Source of the DNA: CAINEC01 sp046052065
Lineage (GTDB): Bacteria > Bacteroidota > Bacteroidia > AKYH767-A > OLB10
Assembly (NCBI GenBank): GCA_046052065.1
Contig: JBJOND010000002.1
Coordinates: 1-64,000, forward strand
Length of the DNA stretch: 64,000 nt
Direction of reading: 5' to 3'
Shown: positions 42,336 to 50,459 of the stretch, in pieces
Layout of the letters: the number at the start of each line of letters is the position of its first letter
Numbering within the stretch: the stretch's first letter is position 1
Translations under genes and position numbers: made by a program
Notes under the pieces: generated by a model
The model's input: only the letters and a program-made list of their open reading frames with translations
Database searches by the model: none
Told to the model about the DNA's origin: nothing

Positions 42336-43214
42336 ATGAAAACAAGCATTTATTTATTAGCCGGATGTTTATTCCTAAACACTGTTTGTATCGCAGGAAA
42401 TGAACCTTTAGCAAAGGGAAATGGATCCCTTCAACTTGATTACAGAACCACAAAGTTTAATGATGTTTTTGATAATGATGGACAATTGAGAAACGCTGAT
42501 AGAGGTTTTTATGTTCCCAAAATTCAATTTTCATCTTTTAATGTTGAAGGCAAATATGGTATAACTGATAAGCTTACAGCTAATTTGATTGCACCCGTTT
42601 TATGCAATGGAAAAGTAACAGATAATGTCTCAAGCAGAACTTTTTCAGGACCTGGTGATATCTCAATGGGATTAAATTATGCGTTGTCAACTCAGAATAA
42701 AGTACAACCCGTTATTAGTATTTTTCAAAACTTGCCTACCGGTAATAACGACACAAATGGTTTAAATACAGGTTTTGGTGATTTTGCAAATAGTATTTTT
42801 ATTGATGTTTTTTACAAATGCAATTCAAACTTTACATTTAGTTGGTCGGCTGGTTATCAAAACAGAAAGAAAGAATTCAGAAATGATTTTCTTGGAAATG
42901 TTTATGCATATTATACTAAAAAAGATAAATTTCAGGTATCATTATTCATGAGAGGTAAAATTCCTTTTACGGAGTTAAGAAACCAGGATAACTTTGTTAA
43001 TTATGGTCTATTTAAAAATAGTGAAGGCTTTTTAAGATATGGTGCAAGCTTAGATGTTTGCTTGGTTAAAAACATTTCATTGGTAGTTAATTATGAAAAT
43101 TATTTACTAGGACAGTTTATTGGAAATGGTCCTATCTATGGTGCAGGAATTAAAGTTGATTTAGGTAAAAAATCAAGTACTGAGGAAAGCACTAAGGAAA
43201 GCAGTAAAGAATAA
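42336..43214 (+). CDS. Predicted outer-membrane beta-barrel protein
   Basis: A 292-residue exported protein with signal peptide MKTSIYLLAGCLFLNTVCIAG. Text such as NVEGKYGITDKLTANLIAPVL, PGDISMGLNYAL, QPVISIFQNLPTG and GFGDFANSIFIDVFYKC is typical of transporter-like outer-membrane barrels (MetA-pathway phenol-degradation or alpha-amylase-like family). The C-terminus after the last strand is a short Ser/Glu/Lys-rich tail (STEESTKESSKE), which is unusual because barrels generally end on the last strand. The function is not known. The stop is 1 bp from the stop of the small convergent frame at 43216. Confidence 0.7.
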   Translation: MKTSIYLLAGCLFLNTVCIAGNEPLAKGNGSLQLDYRTTKFNDVFDNDGQLRNADRGFYVPKIQFSSFNVEGKYGITDKLTANLIAPVLCNGKVTDNVSSRTFSGPGDISMGLNYALSTQNKVQPVISIFQNLPTGNNDTNGLNTGFGDFANSIFIDVFYKCNSNFTFSWSAGYQNRKKEFRNDFLGNVYAYYTKKDKFQVSLFMRGKIPFTELRNQDNFVNYGLFKNSEGFLRYGASLDVCLVKNISLVVNYENYLLGQFIGNGPIYGAGIKVDLGKKSSTEESTKESSKE

Positions 43215-43215
43215 A

Positions 43216-43350
43216 TTAATTCATAAAAAACAGCCAAGACATTACTGCAAAGTAGAACAGAATAATAATCAGAGCAAACCATTCGAATTTATTTAGTTGC
43301 TTCGATTGTAATTTAAATCCGATTAAATTTCGTGCTCTTATCTGACTCAT
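43216..43350 (-). CDS. Small single-span membrane protein, 44 residues
   Basis: A frame of 44 codons begins with the ATG at 43350, whose A is also the last base of the stop (TGATG) of the preceding gene. It reads MSQIRARNLIGFKL, a basic segment, and then a hydrophobic helix from about residue 24 to 43 (EWFALIIILFYFAVMSWLFF). The frame fills the gap up to 1 bp before the convergent gene's stop. The coupled start, dense packing and membrane-like composition support a real gene. No family is recognised. It may act with the 132-residue membrane protein upstream. Confidence 0.6.
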   Translation of the reverse strand: MSQIRARNLIGFKLQSKQLNKFEWFALIIILFYFAVMSWLFFMN

Positions 43351-43748
43351 CAATCTGTTAGATTTTGAATTAGTTGATAAACAAAGTAAATAAATAAAAG
43401 AATCAGTCCCAAATGTAAAAGGTTTTTCTTTAGTTGTAAAAAATGCCTTTTATTGATCCATTTGAACTTTTGCTCATTTGTCCAACTAAGCCATATGTAA
43501 TATTCCATCTGATTAGATGTATATTCTTTCTCAGTTATGATTCTATTTATACTTACCGATTTCGTCAGATTAGGACCATTTTCGATTTTTAAAATATCGT
43601 CTACCGGTGACGAGTAGTAAGTGATTCCTTTTTCGGATATTTCTCGACCATCGACAGATAAAATACGATACCGATTAAATACTATCTTGCCGCCTTCTCT
43701 TAAAACTCCGTCTTTACCTCTGTAATAATAATTCGTTTTGATGTTCAT
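43350..43748 (-). CDS. Hypothetical C-tail-anchored protein
   Basis: A 132-residue protein of unknown function. The first 100 residues are soluble and beta-rich (GGKIVFNRYRILSVDGREISEKGITYYS), with no cysteine motif or catalytic signature that I recognise. A hydrophobic helix near the C-terminus (LLHLGLILLFIYFVYQLI) would anchor it in the inner membrane with the N-terminal part in the cytosol. There is no signal peptide. Its stop is coupled to the start of the 44-residue membrane protein at 43216-43350. Confidence 0.65.
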   Translation of the reverse strand: MNIKTNYYYRGKDGVLREGGKIVFNRYRILSVDGREISEKGITYYSSPVDDILKIENGPNLTKSVSINRIITEKEYTSNQMEYYIWLSWTNEQKFKWINKRHFLQLKKNLLHLGLILLFIYFVYQLIQNLTD

Positions 43749-43837
43749 AGTGTTTCATTCTTATTTTTTAGAACGAAAAACAATTATCACGACTTTAACA
43801 CTTTATTAGCATACATCGCCAAAAGCAATTGTAATAT

Positions 43838-43886
43838 TTGTCAAGTTTAAATCTTTATTTTGTAAATTCAAAATAAGTCTTGACAA
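43838..43886. promoter_or_regulatory. Two nested inverted repeats in the 307-bp gap before the TlpA-like gene
   Basis: TTGTCAAG (43838-43845) matches CTTGACAA (43879-43886), and inside them TTATTTTG (43855-43862) matches CAAAATAA (43869-43876) around TAAATT. No T-run follows, so it is more likely an operator or RNA structure than a terminator. No gene or other signal was seen in 43749-44055. Confidence 0.4.
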
Positions 43887-44055
43887 TTAGTGACAATTTA
43901 TGAACTAAAAACCTAGGTTACCACTCTAATTTAAGGGAATATGTAGTTATTGAACAATTGAAATTAACAAAAGTGCGTTAGTTATTACATTGCCAACAAT
44001 TCAAAAAACAGAATATATCTTTTAAATTTACAAAGAAAATACACTTATCAATATT

Positions 44056-45513
44056 ATGTTAAAAAAATACCTACTTATCATTCTTATTTATGCATTCAGT
44101 GTTTCTGCTTTATCAAACAAAGCAAATGCTCAGGGATATGAAATAAAAATAAAAGTAAATGGACTTCAAGATACACTTTGCTACCTTGCCAACTATTATG
44201 GCGACAAGCAGTATATCAAAGATTCGGCAAGGGCGAACACTTATGGCAATTTGATTTTTAAAGGAGATGAGCCTTTACCTGGTGGTATTTATTTATTTGT
44301 TTTTCCTAATAAAACATATTTTGAGCTATTGGTTGATAAGTCACAATCCTTTTCGTTGGAATGTGATCAATACGATGTGATAAATACAATGAAAATTAAG
44401 GGGTCGCAAGAGAATACAGACTTTTATAATTACCTGCAGTTTATAGGTGTTAAATCCAAGCAAATGGAAACTCTAAATGCCGAAAAAAGCAGACTTATTG
44501 CAGAGAATCAATCAACAGAAAATGTAATGAAGCAAATCAGGGAAGTCGATTCCGCTGTAATTGATTATAAAAACAACTATATTCTCTCGCATACCAACTC
44601 TTTCTTAGCTGCAATTTATAATGCATCTAAAGACGTAACTATTCCTGATGCACCTATATTACCCAATGGAGCAAAAGATTCCACATTTGTATTCAACTAT
44701 TATAAGTCACATTATTTCGATAATTTAGATTTATCTGATGAACGTATTTTAAGAACCCCCATCTATCACAATAAATTAGCCTACTACTTTAAAAATCTTG
44801 TCATTCCTTCGCCCGATTCATTGATTGTTGAATGTGATAAGATTGTGGCTAAGGCAAAGAAGAATAAAGAGACTTTCAAATATGTTGTTTGGTATTTAAC
44901 TAACACATATGAAACTTCTCAAATCATGGGATTAGATGCAGTATTCGTAAGTTTGGTTACTAAGTATTATACTAAGGATCAGGCTACCTGGGTTGATGAT
45001 GCAACGCTTTATAAAATACAGGATAGAGCTTCTATTCTAGGACCAATCTTATTAGGTAAACAAGCAAAAAACTTGGTGTTAGCAGATACTTCTGGTAACT
45101 ATCAAAGTATGTATAATATCAATTCTCCTTTTACGGTTCTACTTTTCTGGGATCCAGATTGTGGACATTGTAAAAAAACAGTTCCGAAAGTAAAAGCATT
45201 CTATGATAAAGCAAAAAGCAAAGGCCTTCAGATTTATTCAATAAACACGGCTGTTGAAGAACAAAAATGGAAAGATTTTATAAAGGAACATAAACTAAAT
45301 TGGATCAATGTTGCGGACTTAAAAACACAGAATAATTTCCGTCATGATTTTGATATTTTAACTACTCCTCAAATTTTCATCCTCGATAAGAACAAGAAAA
45401 TTCTTGCTAAGAAAATTGACGAAGAAACCATGGAGCGAATTTTATGTAAGGAACTCGGAATTGAATTTATTCCTCATCCAAAGGATAAAGACGATAAAGA
45501 AGAACATCATTAA
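44056..45513 (+). CDS. TlpA-like thiol-disulfide oxidoreductase with DUF4369-type N-terminus
   Basis: A 485-residue exported or periplasm-facing protein. The signal peptide covers about residues 1-25 (ending ANAQ). Residues about 28-130 resemble the DUF4369 beta-domain (IKVNGLQDTLCYLANYYGDKQYI). The central part is helical. The C-terminal thioredoxin fold (about 335-475) has DPDCGHCKK with Cys369 and Cys372, and TTPQIFILD with the cis-proline. Such proteins reduce or isomerise disulfides of exported proteins; the partner is unknown. A terminator hairpin follows 8 bp after the stop, shared with the convergent gene. Confidence 0.87.
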   Translation: MLKKYLLIILIYAFSVSALSNKANAQGYEIKIKVNGLQDTLCYLANYYGDKQYIKDSARANTYGNLIFKGDEPLPGGIYLFVFPNKTYFELLVDKSQSFSLECDQYDVINTMKIKGSQENTDFYNYLQFIGVKSKQMETLNAEKSRLIAENQSTENVMKQIREVDSAVIDYKNNYILSHTNSFLAAIYNASKDVTIPDAPILPNGAKDSTFVFNYYKSHYFDNLDLSDERILRTPIYHNKLAYYFKNLVIPSPDSLIVECDKIVAKAKKNKETFKYVVWYLTNTYETSQIMGLDAVFVSLVTKYYTKDQATWVDDATLYKIQDRASILGPILLGKQAKNLVLADTSGNYQSMYNINSPFTVLLFWDPDCGHCKKTVPKVKAFYDKAKSKGLQIYSINTAVEEQKWKDFIKEHKLNWINVADLKTQNNFRHDFDILTTPQIFILDKNKKILAKKIDEETMERILCKELGIEFIPHPKDKDDKEEHH

Positions 45514-45521
45514 AAAAATCA

Positions 45522-45546
45522 GGGCATCATTAAGATGCCCTTTTTT
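45522..45546. terminator. Bidirectional terminator
   Basis: GGGCATC (45522-45528), 5-nt loop, GATGCCC (45534-45540), then six T's on the plus strand and A-rich sequence ahead of the stem. It serves the convergent TlpA-like and OmpA-like genes. Confidence 0.92.
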
Positions 45547-45553
45547 ATTTAAT

Positions 45554-47491
45554 CTATTTGATTTTAAACTCTGTTCTTCTGTTTTGGGCTCTACCCTCTT
45601 CGGTATTATTATCAGCAATTGGAACCGAACTTCCAAAGCCCTTAAAGGATAAGCGTGATTTAGCAACTCCTTTTTCAACCAGATAATTATATACTGACTT
45701 AGCTCTGTTCTCTGATAACGTGATATTCAATTTGGCATCACCAACACTATCAGTATGTCCGCCAATTTCAATTGCTACGTTGGAATTAGATTTTAAAAAT
45801 GCTACCAGCTTATTTAACTCAGAAAAACTTTCCGTCTTTAAGTCGTATTTATTGTTATCAAAAAAGATATTCTTCATAACTACGGTTTCACCAGCTACCG
45901 GTTGTTTTAAGCGTGCAATTATTTTATAGGCATGTTGCTGATCAGTTACATCAGAACAATTGAAATAATCAGAGTAAAATAAATAACCCTCTTTACTCAC
46001 GTTAAGCATATACTCTTTTCCAGTTGTTAAGCAGGCTAAAAACTCTCCCTTCTTTTTGTCTGATACATCCGACATAACGGTAACCCCTGAACGAACATCT
46101 ACAATTTCAAATTTTGCTTGTAACGGATTACCTGTTTTATCATCTACCACAACGCCTTTTACATAACTTACCACCGAAGGACGCACAGAAGGATATAATT
46201 CAAAACTGTACATATCTAAATCCCCAAATCCATCTTTGCGTGTACTACTCAAGAATGCTAATTGCCCATCAGGACTAACTATCAAACTATTTTCATCTCC
46301 ATTGGTATTAATCGGATAACCTAAGTTAACAGCTTTACCCCATGTTCCATCAGGTCTTCTTTTACTCATGAATATATCTAAGCCACCAAGTCCAGGATGT
46401 CCATCACTACTGAAATATAACGTTTGATTATCGGGATGAATAAAAACACTTTCTTCGCTCCCGGGAGTGTTTATTGAATCGCTTAATCGTACAGGGTCGG
46501 ACCAACGATTATCATCGTTATAACTGCTCATAAAAATATCTTGCACCTTATTTCTATTCTCGTCGGTATAACCACGAATGAAATACAAGGTCCTTCCATC
46601 AGAACTAAAGGAAGGCTGCGTTTCCCAAGCTGTTGTATTTATTGGAGCACCTAAATTCATCGGCTGTGACCATGCATTATCGCCCATCATTTGCGATAAA
46701 TAAATATCACAGTTGCCAATGCCATCAGGACGATTACAAGCGGCATAGAAAACAACTTTACCGTCCGCACTGATAGAAGGAGCGCCTTCGTTCATCATCG
46801 TATTTAAAGGACCTCCAGGATTGATTGCTTTTTGCCATACTGAATCCTTTTTTGTACTGATGTAAAAGTCTTCCTGATAACGTCCCATCATTCTATCATC
46901 TTTAAATCTTCGAGTAAAAATGATTTTCTTTTGATCAACAGTTAGTGATGGATAATATTCGCCACCTTCGGTATTCACTCCGCCACCTAAATTAATTGGG
47001 TTATAGGGTACAGGATGTTGTATTGCATCCATTGAATACGTACATGATTGAAGCATTCGAAGGATGGTCCTTTTTTTATGAGAAGGAATATTCGTTGCTT
47101 TCTGCTGATATAAAAGTATATGATCTTCTGCTTGCTTATATTGACCTTCACGAAGTTCATAACTACCTAAAAGATATAAGGCATTAGGATAAAAATCAGG
47201 GTTAATAGAAACAAATTTTCTGTATAAATCAATAGCCTTAGCTAAATCATTTTGATCTGCATAAATATCACCCAAGGCCATATAAGGCTCTAAAAAGCTT
47301 GAGTCTTTGTCCAGTGCTTTTTCGAAATAAGGAATTGCTTTTATTCGATCGCCTCCATCCAACTCTTTTAAACCTCTTTCAAAAGCATTAATTGCAGACT
47401 GGTTAGTTGATGAGTACTTCGATTTTTGAGCAAATGAAAAATTTACAATTACCAATAGTAAAAGTAGCAGACTGATTTTAGATTTTATCAT
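45554..47491 (-). CDS. PorE-like OmpA-family protein (TPR, PD40 propeller, CRD, OmpA)
   Basis: A 645-residue exported protein. Signal peptide at about 1-21 (ending SFAQ). TPR helices fill about 30-140 (IPYFEKALDKDSSFLEPYMALGDIY). A PD40/WD40-like propeller at about 150-430 has repeated GAPSISADGKVVFYAA and PSFSSDGRTLYF blades. A carboxypeptidase-regulatory-like domain is at about 445-530, and an OmpA peptidoglycan-binding domain at 535-645 (IEIGGHTDSVGDAKLN, GRAQNRRTEF). This domain order is that of PorE, a T9SS component, but Bacteroidota carry several such proteins, so I leave the symbol blank. It is the third gene of a folD-queE operon. Confidence 0.85.
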   Translation of the reverse strand: MIKSKISLLLLLLVIVNFSFAQKSKYSSTNQSAINAFERGLKELDGGDRIKAIPYFEKALDKDSSFLEPYMALGDIYADQNDLAKAIDLYRKFVSINPDFYPNALYLLGSYELREGQYKQAEDHILLYQQKATNIPSHKKRTILRMLQSCTYSMDAIQHPVPYNPINLGGGVNTEGGEYYPSLTVDQKKIIFTRRFKDDRMMGRYQEDFYISTKKDSVWQKAINPGGPLNTMMNEGAPSISADGKVVFYAACNRPDGIGNCDIYLSQMMGDNAWSQPMNLGAPINTTAWETQPSFSSDGRTLYFIRGYTDENRNKVQDIFMSSYNDDNRWSDPVRLSDSINTPGSEESVFIHPDNQTLYFSSDGHPGLGGLDIFMSKRRPDGTWGKAVNLGYPINTNGDENSLIVSPDGQLAFLSSTRKDGFGDLDMYSFELYPSVRPSVVSYVKGVVVDDKTGNPLQAKFEIVDVRSGVTVMSDVSDKKKGEFLACLTTGKEYMLNVSKEGYLFYSDYFNCSDVTDQQHAYKIIARLKQPVAGETVVMKNIFFDNNKYDLKTESFSELNKLVAFLKSNSNVAIEIGGHTDSVGDAKLNITLSENRAKSVYNYLVEKGVAKSRLSFKGFGSSVPIADNNTEEGRAQNRRTEFKIK

Positions 47492-47500
47492 GCTTAATTG

Positions 47501-48115
47501 CTAAGGAACATTAATAATTTTATGAGTTTGTAAAGAGATCCGCCAACTAGGATTAATCTTTACATAATCAACGATTAACTCGACTGCTTTAGTGTGCTTG
47601 CTGTATTCAGGCTGCAATAAACAGATACAATCTTGTGTTACCATTGCTTTATACTTCTCCGCCCATTCAAAATCGCTGGGATGATAAATAACAACTTTAA
47701 GCTCATCTGCATATTGCAGATTTTCTGGCAAAGGAGCTTTGAATTTTTTCGGTGAAAGACAAACCCAATCCCATGTTCCTGTTAAGTTATGAGCTCCCGA
47801 TGTTTCGATCGCAAGTTCATATCCATTCTCTTTTAACACACTAGTAAGCGCCGTTAAATCGTGCATGGCTGGTTCTCCTCCGGTGACTACTACTAGCTTC
47901 GTCTGACTCTCTTTTACTTTTTGAAGTAAGTCCCCAACCGTTAGTAAAGGATGTTTATTGGCATCCCATGAATCTTTCACATCACACCAAACGCATTCCA
48001 CATCGCATCCACCTAAACGAATAAAATAGGCAGCACGTCCTGTATTCATTCCCTCCCCCTGAATGGTATAAAAATCTTCCATTACAGGATATTTTTTATT
48101 CAATAAATCTTTCAA
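47501..48115 (-). CDS. queE: 7-carboxy-7-deazaguanine synthase
   Basis: A 204-residue radical SAM enzyme that contracts the ring of 6-carboxytetrahydropterin to give CDG, a step in queuosine synthesis that feeds Tgt. YTIQGEG at about 16-22, RLGGCDVECVWCD with the cluster motif Cys37-x3-Cys41-x2-Cys44, and TGGEPAMHDL are diagnostic. The start is TTG at 48115, 8 bp after folD; the next ATG at codon 12 would remove conserved YP text before the FYTIQGEG motif, so I keep the TTG. It lies between folD and the PorE-like gene. Confidence 0.93.
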   Translation of the reverse strand: MKDLLNKKYPVMEDFYTIQGEGMNTGRAAYFIRLGGCDVECVWCDVKDSWDANKHPLLTVGDLLQKVKESQTKLVVVTGGEPAMHDLTALTSVLKENGYELAIETSGAHNLTGTWDWVCLSPKKFKAPLPENLQYADELKVVIYHPSDFEWAEKYKAMVTQDCICLLQPEYSKHTKAVELIVDYVKINPSWRISLQTHKIINVP

Positions 48116-48123
48116 AATGGTAA

Positions 48124-49008
48124 TTAATTAAATCTAACTTTTTTCTGACGAGCCATCAAGGTGTTTTGTACTAATCCAATAATGGTCATTGGCCCTACAC
48201 CACCTGGAACTGGAGTAATGTAACTACATTTAGGAGCTACTTCATCAAAATCAACATCACCCGCTAAACGAAAACCAGACTTTGTAACAGTTGAGGCTAT
48301 ACGCGACATACCAACATCAATTACTACAGCTCCTTCTTTAATCATATCTGCTTTTACATATAACGGCTGACCAATAGCTGCAATTACGATATCTCCTTGC
48401 TTAATTATTTCAGCGATGTTTGGAGTTTTACTATGACAAATAGTAACTGTGCAGTTTCCGGGATATTGATTGCGTGATAACAAAATGGACATCGGAGTGC
48501 CTACAATATTACTTCTTCCTATTACCACACAATGCTTACCAACTGTATCAATATTATAAGTCTCCAATAATTGCATAATGCCTTTCGGTGTAGCTGGGAG
48601 GTAACAAGGCATTTGTTGCGACATACGTCCTACATTAATAGGATGAAATCCATCAACATCTTTCTCCGGTAAAATTGCTTCAGTAACACGGTGAACATCG
48701 ATATGTTTTGGTAATGGAAGCTGAACAATAAATCCATCAACTTCTGGATTATTATTTAATTGATGAACTGCATTAAGTAACTCGTCTTCGGAAATAGAAG
48801 CATCCAAATGAATCAATGAAGATTCAAATCCGATATCACTACATGTTTTTATTTTGTTGTTTACGTATGTTTCCGAAGCAGGATCGTTACCAACCAAAAT
48901 AGCAGCTAAATGAGGAGCGCGTTCACCTCGTTGTTTCATGTCATTTACAATAGAAGCTATCTCTAATTTAGTTGCTTCTGCTGTTGCTTTTCCATCAATT
49001 AATTTCAT
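48124..49008 (-). CDS. folD: Methylenetetrahydrofolate dehydrogenase/cyclohydrolase
   Basis: A 294-residue bifunctional folate enzyme that oxidises 5,10-methylene-THF and hydrolyses the methenyl form to 10-formyl-THF. The catalytic region holds SETYVNNKIKTC with the conserved Tyr and Lys. GFIVQLPLPKH and GRSNIVGTPMS (NADP site) follow, and PGGVGPMTI near the C-terminus is the family signature. Length is standard. It appears to be the first gene of an operon with queE (8-bp gap) and the PorE-like gene (9-bp gap). Confidence 0.96.
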   Translation of the reverse strand: MKLIDGKATAEATKLEIASIVNDMKQRGERAPHLAAILVGNDPASETYVNNKIKTCSDIGFESSLIHLDASISEDELLNAVHQLNNNPEVDGFIVQLPLPKHIDVHRVTEAILPEKDVDGFHPINVGRMSQQMPCYLPATPKGIMQLLETYNIDTVGKHCVVIGRSNIVGTPMSILLSRNQYPGNCTVTICHSKTPNIAEIIKQGDIVIAAIGQPLYVKADMIKEGAVVIDVGMSRIASTVTKSGFRLAGDVDFDEVAPKCSYITPVPGGVGPMTIIGLVQNTLMARQKKVRFN

Positions 49009-49028
49009 AACCTATCTTTACTAAAAAA

Positions 49029-49058
49029 GTAAAGCGCACATTTGATGTACGCTTTTAC
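49029..49058 (-). terminator. Intrinsic terminator of ffh
   Basis: On the minus strand GTAAAAGCG (49058-49050) pairs with CGCTTTAC (49036-49029), with an inner ACA/TGT extension, and TTTTTT follows. It lies 12 bp after the ffh stop and upstream of folD. Confidence 0.8.
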
Positions 49059-49070
49059 CTTTGATTTTTA

Positions 49071-50399
49071 TTAGCGACGCGATGGCATGTTTCGCATCAT
49101 GTTTTGCGCTTGACCTGTCGTAAACATCTTCATCATTTTACGCATGTCTTCGAATTGTTTTATCAGTCGATTAACATCTTGAATTGACGTTCCGCTTCCT
49201 GATGCTATTCTTTTTCGTCTTGTTCCATTTAATACTTCAGGGCGTTCACGTTCTTCGGGAGTCATAGAATGAATAATGGCTTCAATTGACTTAAATGAAT
49301 TCTCATCAACATCAATATCTTTTACCATTTTACCCATTCCTGGAATCATTCCCATCAAGTCTTTAATATTCCCCATCTTCTTAATCTGTTGCAACTGCCC
49401 TAAGAAATCATTAAAGTTAAATTGGTTCTTTGCAATCTTCTTTTGTAATTCTGCAGCTTGCTTCGCATCAAATTGTTCCTGTGCACGCTCAACGAGTGAA
49501 ACGATATCACCCATACCCAGAATACGATCAGCCATACGCTCTGGATAAAATACATCCAGCGCTTCCATCTTCTCACCTGTACCTACAAATTTGATTGGCT
49601 TATTGACAACTGATTTAATTGATAAAGCAGCTCCACCACGTGTATCACCATCCAACTTCGTTAAAACAACTCCATCAAAATTTAATCGATCGTTGAAGGC
49701 TTTTGCAGTGTTAACTGCATCCTGCCCTGTCATTGCATCAACTACGAATAAAATTTCATCAGGATTAATTCCCGATTTTACTCTCGAAATTTCATCCATC
49801 ATTTCCTCATCGACAGCTAAACGACCAGCAGTATCAACGATGACTGTATTTAATCCTTTGCTCTTTGCATAAGCAACTGCATTTTGTGCAATCTGAACAG
49901 GATTTTTATTCTCTACTTCGCTATAAACCTCAACTCCTATTTGCTCTCCTAAAACTTTAATTTGATCAATCGCAGCAGGACGATAAACGTCACAAGCCAC
50001 TAATAAAACTGATCGATTTCTTTTTGTTTTTAAATAGTTAGCAAGCTTACCTGATAAAGTAGTTTTACCAGAACCTTGTAAACCTGACATTAAAATAATC
50101 GAAGGATTACTTTTAAGGTTGATATCAGTTGCTTGTCCGCCCATTAACGCAGTTAATTCTTCCTGCGTAATCTTTACCATTAATTGTCCTGGAGAAACCG
50201 ATAAAAGCACATCACGACCTAATGCTTTTTCTTTGACCGTGTCTGTAAACTGCTTGGCAACTTTATAATTAACATCGGCATCTAAAAGTGCCTTACGGAC
50301 TTCCTTTAATGTTTCTGCAACATTTATTTCTGTAATTTGTCCTTGCCCTTTCAGGAGCCTAAACGCCCTATCGAGCTTATCACTTAAATTCTCAAACAT
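49071..50399 (-). CDS. ffh: Signal recognition particle protein Ffh
   Basis: A 442-residue GTPase that binds signal sequences and 4.5S RNA to bring ribosomes to FtsY at the membrane. The N domain starts MFENLSDKLDRAF. The G domain has the P-loop GLQGSGKTT, DTAGRLAVDEEMM and TKLDGDTRGGA. The C-terminal M domain is rich in methionine (MGMIPGMGKM, RKMMKMFTTGQAQNMMRNM). Length matches bacterial Ffh. A -7 box ends only 4 bp before the ATG, so the message may be leaderless. It has its own terminator. Confidence 0.97.
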   Translation of the reverse strand: MFENLSDKLDRAFRLLKGQGQITEINVAETLKEVRKALLDADVNYKVAKQFTDTVKEKALGRDVLLSVSPGQLMVKITQEELTALMGGQATDINLKSNPSIILMSGLQGSGKTTLSGKLANYLKTKRNRSVLLVACDVYRPAAIDQIKVLGEQIGVEVYSEVENKNPVQIAQNAVAYAKSKGLNTVIVDTAGRLAVDEEMMDEISRVKSGINPDEILFVVDAMTGQDAVNTAKAFNDRLNFDGVVLTKLDGDTRGGAALSIKSVVNKPIKFVGTGEKMEALDVFYPERMADRILGMGDIVSLVERAQEQFDAKQAAELQKKIAKNQFNFNDFLGQLQQIKKMGNIKDLMGMIPGMGKMVKDIDVDENSFKSIEAIIHSMTPEERERPEVLNGTRRKRIASGSGTSIQDVNRLIKQFEDMRKMMKMFTTGQAQNMMRNMPSRR

Positions 50400-50403
50400 G
50401 AGG

Positions 50404-50411
50404 CAAAAGTA
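50404..50411 (-). promoter_or_regulatory. Predicted -7 box of ffh
   Basis: TACTTTTG on the minus strand fits TAnnTTTG; CCTC separates it from the ATG. Confidence 0.55.
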
Positions 50412-50459
50412 ATAAAATCGAAGGAGCTTAAAAAGAGATTTTGAATCTAAAAAATAGGT

